Shown here: one piece after another, positions 1-7,472 of the stretch
Layout: each line of letters starts with the position of its first letter
Numbering within the stretch: position 1 is the stretch's first letter
Assembly: GCA_022616435.1 (NCBI GenBank)
Contig: JAKEET010000112.1
Span: 1 to 37,378, forward strand
Origin: Gemmataceae bacterium
Lineage (GTDB): Bacteria > Planctomycetota > Planctomycetia > Gemmatales > Gemmataceae
DNA length: 37,378 bases
Reading direction: 5' to 3'
Made by a program: the position numbers and the translations under genes
Notes under the pieces: generated by a model
The model's input: the letters and a program-made list of their open reading frames with translations, nothing else
What the model was told of the DNA's origin: nothing
Database searches by the model: none

Positions 1-66
1 ACCGCGGGGGGCTTGCCGTGTCGCGCCCGCCGTCACCCGCGCGCGCTACACGGCAAGCCAGGATCG

Positions 67-1842
67 TCAATTCGCGGCGGCTACCTGGCGCCCGTCCGGC
101 TCGGCACGCTGCGTCAGCTTGTCGTTCACCGCCCGGTAATAGCGTTCCAGGACCTGGCGCACTTCGCTGGCTTCGATGAAGAAGCTGAAATTGTTGGCCA
201 CCAGGCTGCCGCCGTGGGCGACGCCGACCAGGGCGCAGCGGTCGTCGACCAGCGGGCCGCCGCTGTCGCCGGGGTTGATGGCCGAATCCGTCTCGATCTT
301 CATCGCGTCGTAGTGGTGATTTCGACCGTCAATGTCGTCAAAAATCTTCCATTGGTCTTTGAGAACGGTTCGCACCTTCCCCGGCGAATAGACCCAGAGC
401 GCGCGGCTGGCGCCCGGATTGCCGACGGAGTGGACTTGCTGGGCCTGTTTCACCTTGGTCCTGGCAACGGTCAACGGCTGCACGCCCTCCGGCAGATTCT
501 GCATCTGGACCAGGGCCAGGTCGGCGCGATCCTCACGCATCACCACCCGGGCCGGGTAGCCCGCCTTCTGCTTGTACACGTCGCTGCGGACGATCAATTC
601 GCCCTGCGCATCGTAGTCCGGGAAGTAGATGGTCACGTTGTCATTCTTGCCGACGACGTGGACGTTGGTGATGATCAGGCGATGCTTGCGGTCGATGAAT
701 GAGCCGGAGCCGGTCATCTTGGTGACGATGCCGCCGGGATTGGGGTTGGCCGGCATCGGTCCGGGCCCGGCGCCGCCGCCGCGCGTGACCGACCACGTCC
801 AGTTGGTTCGGCCGTTGCTGGCGCTGCCGGACATGGAGTTGCCGTTGATGATCCCGTTGTAGACGACCCCGCCGCCGAAGGTGAGCGTGACGATGTTGCC
901 GGTGTGGACAAAGCTGCCGCGCATGGTTTCCTTGGCATCGATCATGATGACCTGGATGTTGCCCACGAACTGAAAGCGCAGCCTGCCGAAGCCGGGCAGT
1001 GTTTCCGAGCCGTCCCAGGTCGAGCCGCTCAGATTGCTCGTCTGCCCGGGCTGGGGAAGCAGCGGCATGTTGTTGCCCGGCAATGGCGGCCCGCCCGGGA
1101 TGACCGGCCCGCCGGGTCCGCCGGGCGCGCCTGGCCCGAAGGGGGGCCGCGGCAGCTTGGTCTTCGGGAACTTCGGCCGCGGGAAATCGGGCGGGCCGAA
1201 CGGCTGCGCGAACGGGCGATTGTTGTTGGCGGCGACGATCCTGTGATCGGCGACGATCCACACGGTCGATTGCAGCAGCCGTTGGTAGATCTGCTCGCCC
1301 TTCATGGTTTCGCCGGCGGGCGGATCGGGGATCAGCGGCGGCGCGTTGCGCCGATCCGGGGGCGGGGCCGGCACATTGACGGGCTGCTGTTGCTGGACGA
1401 CGGGCGGCTGATTCTGCGCGACCGGCTGCTGGTTCTGCACCATGGGCTGGTTCTGGGCCACCGGTTGCGGCGCGTTGGGATTCGGCGCGGGTGTGGAGCC
1501 GGACCGCGCCACCAGGATGATCACGATCACCAGCAGGACGACGACCCCGCCGCCGCCGGCAATCCACAACGGCAACAGGTTGGCGGAGGACTCCTCGCGG
1601 CGCCGCCGGCGCGGACGCGACCGGTCCTCGGCATCCTCGTCATCGACCACGCGGCGCCGCTTGGGCGGCGCCGGCGGCATGCGGTTCTTGTCGGCAATCC
1701 CCTGGGTCAGCTCGGCCACGACGGGCGCTTCCGCCACGGTCACCGCTCCCCCGCACGACTTGCAACGAACCCGCTTGCCCTGCAATGCGTCGGCCACCTG
1801 CATGATGGTGTTGCAGGCGGAACACTCGATGCGGATCGCCAT
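67..1842 (-). CDS. Zinc-ribbon, membrane-anchored trypsin-like serine protease
   Basis: A 591-residue protein. The N-terminus has a zinc ribbon with CxxC pairs at C7/C10 and C27/C30, then a basic stretch and one hydrophobic segment at about residues 90-112, so the C-terminal part probably lies outside the inner membrane. A Pro/Gln-rich linker and a beta-rich stretch (about 270-350, starting near 'SGSTWDGSE') follow. The C-terminal 200 residues are a trypsin/HtrA-like protease with the three expected catalytic positions visible: His in 'ITNVHVVG', Asp in 'RADLALV' and Ser527 in 'GDSGGP'. No PDZ domain is seen. The zinc ribbon plus single membrane segment plus effector layout is common in planctomycetes (family knowledge). 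The substrate is unknown. The ATG at 1842 is 40-68 bp downstream of a good promoter-like sequence. Confidence 0.88.
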   Translation of the reverse strand: MAIRIECSACNTIMQVADALQGKRVRCKSCGGAVTVAEAPVVAELTQGIADKNRMPPAPPKRRRVVDDEDAEDRSRPRRRRREESSANLLPLWIAGGGGVVVLLVIVIILVARSGSTPAPNPNAPQPVAQNQPMVQNQQPVAQNQPPVVQQQQPVNVPAPPPDRRNAPPLIPDPPAGETMKGEQIYQRLLQSTVWIVADHRIVAANNNRPFAQPFGPPDFPRPKFPKTKLPRPPFGPGAPGGPGGPVIPGGPPLPGNNMPLLPQPGQTSNLSGSTWDGSETLPGFGRLRFQFVGNIQVIMIDAKETMRGSFVHTGNIVTLTFGGGVVYNGIINGNSMSGSASNGRTNWTWSVTRGGGAGPGPMPANPNPGGIVTKMTGSGSFIDRKHRLIITNVHVVGKNDNVTIYFPDYDAQGELIVRSDVYKQKAGYPARVVMREDRADLALVQMQNLPEGVQPLTVARTKVKQAQQVHSVGNPGASRALWVYSPGKVRTVLKDQWKIFDDIDGRNHHYDAMKIETDSAINPGDSGGPLVDDRCALVGVAHGGSLVANNFSFFIEASEVRQVLERYYRAVNDKLTQRAEPDGRQVAAAN

Positions 1843-1881
1843 GGTGCACCTGCCATGAGGTAAGAGAATGAGATCAACGAT

Positions 1882-1910
1882 ATCCTAACTGACGCCAGGC
1901 CGTGATTCAA
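1882..1910 (-). promoter_or_regulatory. Sigma70-like promoter of the protease gene
   Basis: On the minus strand TTGAAT (1910-1905) and TAGGAT (1887-1882) are separated by exactly 17 bp. This predicts a start of transcription near 1875 and a leader of about 33 nt before the ATG at 1842. Assigned by eye from consensus only. Confidence 0.45.
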
Positions 1911-2020
1911 CTGCGAAGCCCCGACGAAAATGAGGACGGCCCGTGCATTCACCCATGGCCTCCCGCCCCGATGCCGCATAGGTTGCTAGCACGCTGCCAT
2001 GGGGATGGGGGGGCACTGCG

Positions 2021-2461
2021 ATGACTCCGATTCGAAGCGCCGAGGGGACGCTGGTCCGCTGTCTGGTGTGCGACCGGGACGTGGCACTGGAGCCGCCCGT
2101 CGGCGCCCTGGAGGGGATGCCCTGTCCCTTCTGTGCCAATCTGCTGTCCTTCGATGGGGCGGAAGCGCTGGCGATCAAGCTGGCGGCGTTCCCGATCCTC
2201 GATGACACGAACATGCGCGTCTTCGATCGGCTGCGGCGATGCCTGACCACGTTGCAGCCGCGGCGCATGGAGCTGGACTTCGCGGGCGTGATGTTTCTGT
2301 CCAGCGCGGCGCTCAGCAGACTGATCATGCTGGCGCAGACGGCCCGGACCTTGCCCGCGCGCCTCGTGCTGCGCCATCTCGAACCGATGATCCAGGAGGT
2401 CCTGGAAATCACCCGCATTCGCGATCTCTTCGACATCGAGCCCGCACCCGATTCGCCGTGA
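2021..2461 (+). CDS. Zinc-ribbon STAS-domain protein (anti-sigma factor antagonist-like)
   Basis: A 146-residue protein. Residues 1-45 hold two Cys pairs (CLVC and CPFC) that look like a small zinc ribbon. The rest fits a STAS fold: a central 'ELDFAGVMFLSSAALSRLI' segment resembles the phosphorylatable-Ser loop of SpoIIAA/RsbV-type antagonists, followed by a helix and 'LVLRHLEP..QEVLEITRI..LFDI', typical of the STAS C-terminal half. Such proteins usually bind anti-sigma factors in partner-switching pathways (family knowledge). No partner kinase is in this window. It is transcribed away from the protease gene and towards the sigma factor gene 70 bp downstream, so it may be co-transcribed with it. 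Confidence 0.8.
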   Translation: MTPIRSAEGTLVRCLVCDRDVALEPPVGALEGMPCPFCANLLSFDGAEALAIKLAAFPILDDTNMRVFDRLRRCLTTLQPRRMELDFAGVMFLSSAALSRLIMLAQTARTLPARLVLRHLEPMIQEVLEITRIRDLFDIEPAPDSP

Positions 2462-2498
2462 CTGCGGAAATGCGAATGCGATTCCCGGTTTCGCGCCT

Positions 2499-3752
2499 CT
2501 ATACTGGCACCAGCTCACCGCGAGACCGATCATGGCGACGAACCGGCTCAGCTCGGTTTTGCAGCGTCTTCTTCACCGGGTCGCTCCGGCGACGCCGGGC
2601 GAGGCCCACGACGCCGACCTGCTCGATCGGTTTGTGCGAAGCCGCGACGAGGCGGCGTTTGAGCTGCTGATCTGGCGGCATGGGCCCATGGTCCTGGGCC
2701 TGTGCCAGCGGCTCCTGGACAGCGAACAGGATGTCGAGGACGCGTTCCAGGCCACGTTCCTCGTCCTGGTGCGCAAGGCGCGCTCGATCGGCAAACGCGA
2801 GGCGCTGGCGAGCTGGTTGTACAAGGTTGCCCATCGCATCGCCTGCCGGGCCCGGCCGCGCGGGCCGGCCCTTTCCCATCACGTCGACGAGCTGCCGGCG
2901 GCCGACACCAGCGCCGACGTGATCTGGCGCGACGTGCGGGCCCATCTCGATCAAGAGCTGGCCCGGCTTCCCGAGGCATATCGCCGGCCGATGATCCTCT
3001 GCTACCTCGAAGGCAAGACCAACGACGAGGCGGCCCGCGCGCTCGGCTGGCCCAAGGGGACCGTGGCCACGCGCTTGACGCGCGGCCGCGAGCGCTTGCG
3101 GCGGCGGCTGCGGCGGCGCGGCTGGACGCTGTCCGCGGCGGCGCTGGCAAGCGTGCTGGCGGAGAAGGCATTGGCCGGGCCGCTGCCGGCGGGTTGGGTG
3201 CACGCCGCGCTGGGCGGCGTCCGTGCGTACGCCGCGGGACCGACCGCGGGGACGCTCCAGGTCACGTTGCCGTGCGGCGTCCGGTCCGCCGAAGCCCGGG
3301 AAGCCGCCCTCGCGCATCCACGGCGGGCCTTTCTTTTCGCCCATGCGCGCGAACGGCGGGCCATCGCCCCAGGGGCCCTTGCCGTCCTTCTTCTTGGCGG
3401 CGAAGGGAGGAGGTCCATCGCCCCACGGACCTTTGCCCTCCTTCTTCTTGCCGAACGGCGGGCCGTCCTTGGGACCGAAGCCGAACGGTCCCTTGCCCTC
3501 TTTCTTCTTCGCACCGAACGGCGGCCCTTCACCGCCCGGCCCTTTGCGCTCCGGCCGTTTACGCTCGGGCCCTTTGCCTTCCGCCTTGGCCCGATCCAGC
3601 GCCGCCTCCAGCTCGCGGACCTGGTTTCGTACCCGTTCAAGCTCGGCTTCCAGCCGCTTGACGTTTTCCCTGTCCGGCTGTGCCTGCAGCGCCGCGGGTT
3701 GTCCCGCGAACAACATCACGCCGGCAAAGCCGGCCATCATGAACCGCACCAT
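2499..3752 (-). CDS. Secreted coiled-coil and Gly/Pro/Lys-rich repeat protein; 3' end fused antisense to the sigma gene
   Basis: The start at 3752 has a good SD (AAAGGGG about 8 bp upstream). Residues 1-25 are a signal peptide ('MVRFMMAGFAGVMLFAGQ'), then comes a coiled coil with heptad Leu/Val ('RLEAELERVRNQVRELEAALDRA'). Next are imperfect repeats of the type 'KKxGKGPWGDGPPF' up to about position 3290. Beyond that point the reading frame is simply the antisense of the sigma factor's conserved regions, with Arg-rich shadow composition, so the real protein probably ended near 3270-3290 or has lost its C-terminus. The family is unknown to me; a secreted, probably disordered protein is all that can be said. 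The 5' ~157 codons are credible and the remaining ~260 are doubtful. Confidence 0.5.
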   Translation of the reverse strand: MVRFMMAGFAGVMLFAGQPAALQAQPDRENVKRLEAELERVRNQVRELEAALDRAKAEGKGPERKRPERKGPGGEGPPFGAKKKEGKGPFGFGPKDGPPFGKKKEGKGPWGDGPPPFAAKKKDGKGPWGDGPPFARMGEKKGPPWMREGGFPGFGGPDAARQRDLERPRGRSRGVRTDAAQRGVHPTRRQRPGQCLLRQHACQRRRGQRPAAPPQPPPQALAAARQARGHGPLGPAERAGRLVVGLAFEVAEDHRPAICLGKPGQLLIEMGPHVAPDHVGAGVGRRQLVDVMGKGRPARPGPAGDAMGNLVQPARQRLAFADRARLAHQDEERGLERVLDILFAVQEPLAQAQDHGPMPPDQQLKRRLVAASHKPIEQVGVVGLARRRRSDPVKKTLQNRAEPVRRHDRSRGELVPV

Positions 3753-3860
3753 ATGATCCCCTTTGGAGAAAGTCCGGCGTCGTTGCGACGCACCGTCGAT
3801 ACCAACCAAGTTACGGACAACTCCGCAAGACCGTTGCAGATTCTGATTAGAAATGTGTGA
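2532..3860 (+). CDS. ECF-type RNA polymerase sigma factor, probably with a replaced C-terminus
   Basis: The first ~240 residues are a convincing planctomycete ECF sigma factor. Region 2 lies at about residues 25-95 ('DLLDRFVRSRDEAAFELLI', 'DVEDAFQATFLVLVRKA', 'SWLYKVAHRIA'). Region 4 lies at about 130-190 ('LPEAYRRPMILCYLEGKTNDEAARALGWPKGTVATRL'). A basic stretch and 'PAGWVHAALGGVRAYAAG' follow, as in the Gemmata family, which normally goes on into a long C-terminal sensor part. Here, from about position 3250, the frame reads only as the antisense of a Gly/Pro/Lys-rich gene on the other strand, so the last ~200 residues are probably not native. No clear SD precedes the ATG. TATACT at 2500-2505 could be a -10 element. 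Confidence 0.75.
   Translation: MATNRLSSVLQRLLHRVAPATPGEAHDADLLDRFVRSRDEAAFELLIWRHGPMVLGLCQRLLDSEQDVEDAFQATFLVLVRKARSIGKREALASWLYKVAHRIACRARPRGPALSHHVDELPAADTSADVIWRDVRAHLDQELARLPEAYRRPMILCYLEGKTNDEAARALGWPKGTVATRLTRGRERLRRRLRRRGWTLSAAALASVLAEKALAGPLPAGWVHAALGGVRAYAAGPTAGTLQVTLPCGVRSAEAREAALAHPRRAFLFAHARERRAIAPGALAVLLLGGEGRRSIAPRTFALLLLAERRAVLGTEAERSLALFLLRTERRPFTARPFALRPFTLGPFAFRLGPIQRRLQLADLVSYPFKLGFQPLDVFPVRLCLQRRGLSREQHHAGKAGHHEPHHMIPFGESPASLRRTVDTNQVTDNSARPLQILIRNV
3776..3792. repeat. Short perfect hairpin in the leader of the secreted-protein gene
   Basis: GCGTCG TTG CGACGC (3777-3791) is a perfect 6-bp stem with a 3-nt loop, about 15 bp upstream of the SD of the gene starting at 3752. 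It may be an operator or mRNA hairpin; nothing more can be claimed. Confidence 0.3.
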
Positions 3861-3931
3861 ATGCGGAGACTTTCTCACGGGGCGGTTCTCGTGATTGAAC
3901 AGTTGGTGTTGTGCTGACATAACTTGTGGGA

Positions 3932-3982
3932 TCTCATCGAGATGCCCAAAATGGTTCCGGCGAAACGGGCATCTCGATGAGA
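3932..3982. repeat. Perfect 16-bp inverted repeat
   Basis: TCTCATCGAGATGCCC (3932-3947) and its exact reverse complement (3967-3982) flank a 19-bp spacer. It lies in the otherwise empty divergent region 3753-4316 between the secreted-protein gene and ku. It has no T-tract, so it is not a classical terminator. It could be an operator, an RNA hairpin or a mobile-element end. I see no convincing gene in 3860-4316. Confidence 0.7.
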
Positions 3983-4141
3983 AACCAGGCTTGCATGACC
4001 CTGCGAGTCGTACCGGTTATTCCACCTGCCCCTCCCGAACATGCGATGCCAGCCGAACGACTCGAGCCGCGACGCGCCGCAACCGTGCCGAACTTGCCGG
4101 CCATGCGCCTGGGGCAAATCAGCTTCCGGCGCAGAAACCGA

Positions 4142-4170
4142 TTGCCGCCTCGTACCGGATTAGGCACAAT
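4142..4170 (+). promoter_or_regulatory. Candidate promoter of the ku operon
   Basis: TTGCCG (4142-4147) and CACAAT (4165-4170) with 17-bp spacing. Each box matches the sigma70 consensus at 4 of 6 positions. It would give a leader of about 140 nt before ku. Confidence 0.35.
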
Positions 4171-4316
4171 GAAACAGCCGGAAGGCCTCGTCTCTCCAGC
4201 TGATGCGTGCCTTTCGCGCGGAGGGTGTCCCAATTGGGGTCGGACGCCTTCCCAGCTGTCGTCGCCCAGTCCAGGATCGGTTCTCGCACGGAGGTGACCT
4301 ACTGCTCGAGGTCATC

Positions 4317-5234
4317 ATGGCTGCCCGTTCGCAGTGGAAGGGCTTTCTCAAGCTCAGCCTCGTCTCGGTTCCCGTCAAGGCGTACTCGGCCACCACCAGC
4401 GGCGGCGGCGAAATCCAGCTCAACCAGCTGCACGCCGAGTGCAACAGCCGCATCCGCTACAAGAAAACCTGCGAGATCCACGGCGAGGTCTCGCAGGACC
4501 AGATCGTCTCCGGCTACGAGTTCTCCAAGGGCCAGTACGTCATCGTCAACCCCGACGAGCTCGAGAAGCTGCGGACCGAGGACGACAAGGCCATCCGCAT
4601 CGACAGTTTCATTCCCGAAGATTCCTTCGATCCCCTGTACCTGTCGGGCAAGAACTACTACCTGGTCCCTGAGGGGCCGATCGGCCAGAAGGCTTACCAG
4701 GTCATCTTGCAGGGCATGCTCGAATCCAAGCGCTTCGCCGTCGGCCAGGTGGTGATGCACGGCCGCGAGCAGCTCGTGCTGGTGCGGCCGTTGCACGGCT
4801 TGATCGTGATGTCGCCGCTCAACTATGCCTCGCAGATTTCGAGCTCCGCGTCCTTTGAAGAGGAGGCGCCCAAGACCACGGTGGCGCCCGAAGAGCTGCA
4901 GCTCGTCAAGACCTTGATCAACGCCTCGTCGAAGGACAACGCGGATTTGACCGGCTACAAGGACGTGTACACGCAGAAGCTGACCCAGCTCATCGAGGCC
5001 AAGGTGTCGGGCCAGGAGCTGGTCGCGGTGCCGACGCACGAGCCGGTGCAGATCATCAACCTGATGGACGCGCTCAGGCAAAGCGTGGAGCAAGTCCAGC
5101 AAGGAGCGCCGGCCCCCGCCGCGGCGGCAGCGGCTGCCGTGGCCGAGCCGGCCGCCGCCGGCAAGCCGCCGCGAAAGATGGCGCCGAGCAAGGGGACCAA
5201 GCCGGCCGAGACCCGCAAGCGAAAATCGTCGTAG
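4317..5234 (+). CDS. ku: Non-homologous end-joining protein Ku
   Basis: A 305-residue bacterial Ku homologue, the DNA-end-binding ring protein that recruits ligase in NHEJ. The N-terminus 'SQWKGFLKLSLVSVPVKAYSAT' and the segments 'LNQLHAECNSRIRYKKTC' and 'DQIVSGYEFSKGQYVIV' are diagnostic of the family, as is the bridge region around 'LVLVRPLHGLIVMSPLNYASQI'. The C-terminal ~50 residues are Ala/Pro-rich and end in a Lys/Arg-rich tail, as in other bacterial Ku proteins with basic DNA-binding extensions. I prefer the ATG at 4317, where homology begins, over upstream in-frame starts. A strong GGAGGTGA lies 19 bp upstream and a closer GAGG at 4308-4311. The next gene is an ATP-dependent ligase, which supports an NHEJ operon. 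Confidence 0.95.
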   Translation: MAARSQWKGFLKLSLVSVPVKAYSATTSGGGEIQLNQLHAECNSRIRYKKTCEIHGEVSQDQIVSGYEFSKGQYVIVNPDELEKLRTEDDKAIRIDSFIPEDSFDPLYLSGKNYYLVPEGPIGQKAYQVILQGMLESKRFAVGQVVMHGREQLVLVRPLHGLIVMSPLNYASQISSSASFEEEAPKTTVAPEELQLVKTLINASSKDNADLTGYKDVYTQKLTQLIEAKVSGQELVAVPTHEPVQIINLMDALRQSVEQVQQGAPAPAAAAAAAVAEPAAAGKPPRKMAPSKGTKPAETRKRKSS

Positions 5235-5245
5235 CTTGGTGAGTG

Positions 5246-5371
5246 GTGGTTAGTGGTTGGTGGTTAGTGGTTGGTGGAGCGTGGATGGTGCAAAACGTGA
5301 GGACGGAGGATCGTTGCACCGCACCAACCTAACGACTAACCACCAACCACGAACCACCAACCACTAACCGC
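5246..5371. repeat. Heptad-period inverted repeat between ku and the ligase gene
   Basis: The left arm (5246-5277) is built of 7-bp units of the type TTAGTGG/TTGGTGG. The right arm (5340-5371) is its reverse complement with 2 mismatches in 32. The spacer is 62 bp. The right arm ends one base before the ligase ATG, so no normal SD is present there. Confidence 0.75.
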
Positions 5372-5372
5372 C

Positions 5373-6305
5373 ATGACCAAACGCACGGACCGCGCCGCCC
5401 TGCCCGACTTCATCGAGCCCATGCTGTCCAAGTTCGGGCAGCCCTTCGATTCCCCGGACTACCTCTTCGAGATCAAGTGGGACGGTACTCGCTGCCTGTG
5501 CTTCGTCGAGCGCTCGCTCCCCGGCGGCTATCGGCTGCGCAATCGCCGCCGGGCCGACCTGACCCATCGCTATCCCGAGTTCGCGTTCCTGAAGGACCTG
5601 CCCGACGGCGCGGTGCTCGACGGCGAAATGGTCGTGCTCCGCAACGGCAAGCCGGACTTCGCGCTCTTGCAGTCGCGCGACCACACGCAATCGCCGCTCA
5701 AGATCAAGACCTTGTCTCGATCCACGCCGGCGACGTACATCGTCTTCGATCTGCTGTACGATCATGGCGAACCGGTGATGGACCGCCCGCTCGTCGAGCG
5801 CCGGACCCTCCTCGAACGGCACGTGCAGGCCGTGAACCGCGCGGAGCTTGTTCTGTCGCGCGGGGTCGTCGGCACGGGCAAGGAGCTGTTTCGCCAGGTG
5901 GTCAGCCAGGACATGGAAGGCATCATCGCCAAGCGCCTCCAGAGCCAGTATCTTCCCGGCAGACGGACCGACGCCTGGATCAAGATCAAGCGCAGCCAGG
6001 AACTGTACTGCCTGGTGATCGGTTTCGAGCCGTCGGGGAAGGATGACTTTCGCAGCCTGATCCTGGCCTCCGACCGCGACGGCAAGCTGACGTGCGTCGG
6101 CAAGGTCGGCACCGGCTTCGACGCCGCCATGCGCAAGCGCATCAACGACTGGCTCTGGTCGCACCTGCGGCCCAAACCGGTGATCCGCTGCAAGCACAAG
6201 GGGAAGTGGGTTGAGCCGCACCTGATCTGCCGGGTAAGCTGTATGGAATTGTCGGAGGCGGGCGAGATGCGGGCGCCGTCGTTTCAAGGGCTGGCACGCG
6301 AATGA
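5373..6305 (+). CDS. ligD: ATP-dependent DNA ligase, LigD ligase-domain type, stand-alone
   Basis: A 310-residue ligase: nucleotidyltransferase domain plus OB domain, without the polymerase or phosphoesterase domains of full LigD. Motif I is 'EIKWDGTR' with Lys35 as the predicted AMP-accepting residue. Motif III-like 'YIVFDLLY', motif IV 'MEGIIAKRL' and motif V 'DAWIKIKR' are all present, and the OB part includes 'GKVGTGFD' and 'EAGEMRAPSFQGL', typical of LigD C-termini. It should seal ends held by Ku. The ATG is preceded by a heptad repeat rather than an SD. Its stop overlaps the next start (ATGA, 6302-6305), so the downstream BRCT protein is translationally coupled. The symbol ligD is used for the ligase module only. 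Confidence 0.93.
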   Translation: MTKRTDRAALPDFIEPMLSKFGQPFDSPDYLFEIKWDGTRCLCFVERSLPGGYRLRNRRRADLTHRYPEFAFLKDLPDGAVLDGEMVVLRNGKPDFALLQSRDHTQSPLKIKTLSRSTPATYIVFDLLYDHGEPVMDRPLVERRTLLERHVQAVNRAELVLSRGVVGTGKELFRQVVSQDMEGIIAKRLQSQYLPGRRTDAWIKIKRSQELYCLVIGFEPSGKDDFRSLILASDRDGKLTCVGKVGTGFDAAMRKRINDWLWSHLRPKPVIRCKHKGKWVEPHLICRVSCMELSEAGEMRAPSFQGLARE

Positions 6306-7453
6306 CCGATTCGGCGCGGAAGCTTGAAGGGAGACGGGTCGCCTTCACCGGGCGGCTGGCGACCATGGCTCGCGCCGAGGCCCAGGCCTTGGTGCGCTCG
6401 CTCGGCGGGCAGCCGGAGAACTCGGTCACGCGCCGCACGTCGATCCTGGTCGTCGGCCAGGAAGGCTGGCCGCTGCAGAAGGACGGCCAACTGACCCGCA
6501 AGCTGCAGATGGCCAAGAAGGCCGCCGTCCTCGGCCACCGTGTCGCGGTCGTCGGCGAGCTGGATTGGCTGGACGATCTCGGCCTGGGCGATCAGGCCAA
6601 CCACATCCGCCGCCGCTTCACGCTCGGCCAGCTCGGCACGCTGCTCAAGATTCCGCGGAGCCGGCTGCAGGCGTGGATGCGGGCCGGCCTGGTGGCGCCG
6701 GTGGAATCGGTCCAGGGCGTCAAGTACTTCGCCTACCAGCAAGTGGCCAACTTGCGCAGCCTCTGGGAAATGACCCAGTCCGGCGTCACCATCGCCGACC
6801 TCCGACACAGCCTGCACCGCCTGGCCAAGTGGTTTCCCTCGGTCAGCTCGGCGTGTCCCTCGGCCAGCTTGCTCGAGCAGCAAGGCCAGATCCTCGTGCG
6901 GCTCGACAACGGCACGCTGGCCGAGCCGTCGGGTCAGCTCCAGCTCGACTTCGGCGACGATCACGAAGCCGTCGCCGCGCAGTCTCCCAAGGACCTGTCC
7001 GCGGCCGAATGGCTGAAGCGCGGCTGCGCCTGCGAAGAATCCGGCAACCTCGACGACGCGGCCCGGGCCTATCGGCAAGCCTTGTTCGCCGGCGGCCCGC
7101 AAGCCGACGCCTGCTTCAACCTCGGCAACGTCCTGTACAACCTCGGCCAGCTCGGCCAGGCCGCGGAGCGCTACCGGCAAGCGCTCGAGCTCGATCACGC
7201 GTTCGCCGCGGCCTGGAACAACCTGGGCAACGTGCTGGCGGAGCTCGGCGAACACGACGAAGCGATCGCCGCCTTCGAGCAGGCCCTTCAAACATGCCCC
7301 GACTACGCCGACGCCCACTACGGCCTGGCCGACACCCTGCAAACCGTGAATCGCTTCCTCGACGCCCGGCCGCACTGGAAGGAATACCTGCGGCTGGAGC
7401 CGATGGGGGAATGGGCGGTGTATGCGCGGCGGTGTTTGCGGGTGGGGGGGTGA
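6302..7453 (+). CDS. BRCT - MerR-like HTH - TPR protein, third gene of the NHEJ operon
   Basis: A 383-residue protein with three modules. Residues ~7-95 form a BRCT domain ('LEGRRVAFTGRLATMARAEAQALVRSLGG', 'ILVVGQ'), as in NAD-dependent DNA ligases and repair proteins. Residues ~102-180 look like a MerR-type helix-turn-helix ('FTLGQLGTLLKIPRSRLQAWMRAGLV'). Residues ~235-370 contain about four TPR units ('ACFNLGNVLYNLGQLGQAAERYRQALELD', 'AAWNNLGNVLAELGEHDEAIAAFEQAL'). It overlaps the ligase stop by 4 bp, so the two are almost certainly made together. BRCT domains bind partners or DNA ends and TPRs scaffold proteins (family knowledge). I infer an accessory or scaffold role in Ku/ligase repair. 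I know of no described bacterial NHEJ factor with this layout. Confidence 0.88.
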   Translation: MTDSARKLEGRRVAFTGRLATMARAEAQALVRSLGGQPENSVTRRTSILVVGQEGWPLQKDGQLTRKLQMAKKAAVLGHRVAVVGELDWLDDLGLGDQANHIRRRFTLGQLGTLLKIPRSRLQAWMRAGLVAPVESVQGVKYFAYQQVANLRSLWEMTQSGVTIADLRHSLHRLAKWFPSVSSACPSASLLEQQGQILVRLDNGTLAEPSGQLQLDFGDDHEAVAAQSPKDLSAAEWLKRGCACEESGNLDDAARAYRQALFAGGPQADACFNLGNVLYNLGQLGQAAERYRQALELDHAFAAAWNNLGNVLAELGEHDEAIAAFEQALQTCPDYADAHYGLADTLQTVNRFLDARPHWKEYLRLEPMGEWAVYARRCLRVGG

Positions 7454-7472
7454 TCCTTCCGCTGGGGCGCTC

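Noticed and set aside
13..702. Long plus-strand open frame at the window start
   Set aside because: It is antisense to the trypsin-like protease, whose catalytic motifs are clear; its composition is that of a high-GC shadow frame.
904..1863. 319-codon plus-strand frame
   Set aside because: Antisense of the zinc-ribbon and linker part of the protease gene; no family features.
3895..4297. Overlapping small frames between 3.9 and 4.3 kb
   Set aside because: None has an SD with coding-like composition, and they run through the perfect inverted repeat and the candidate ku promoter.
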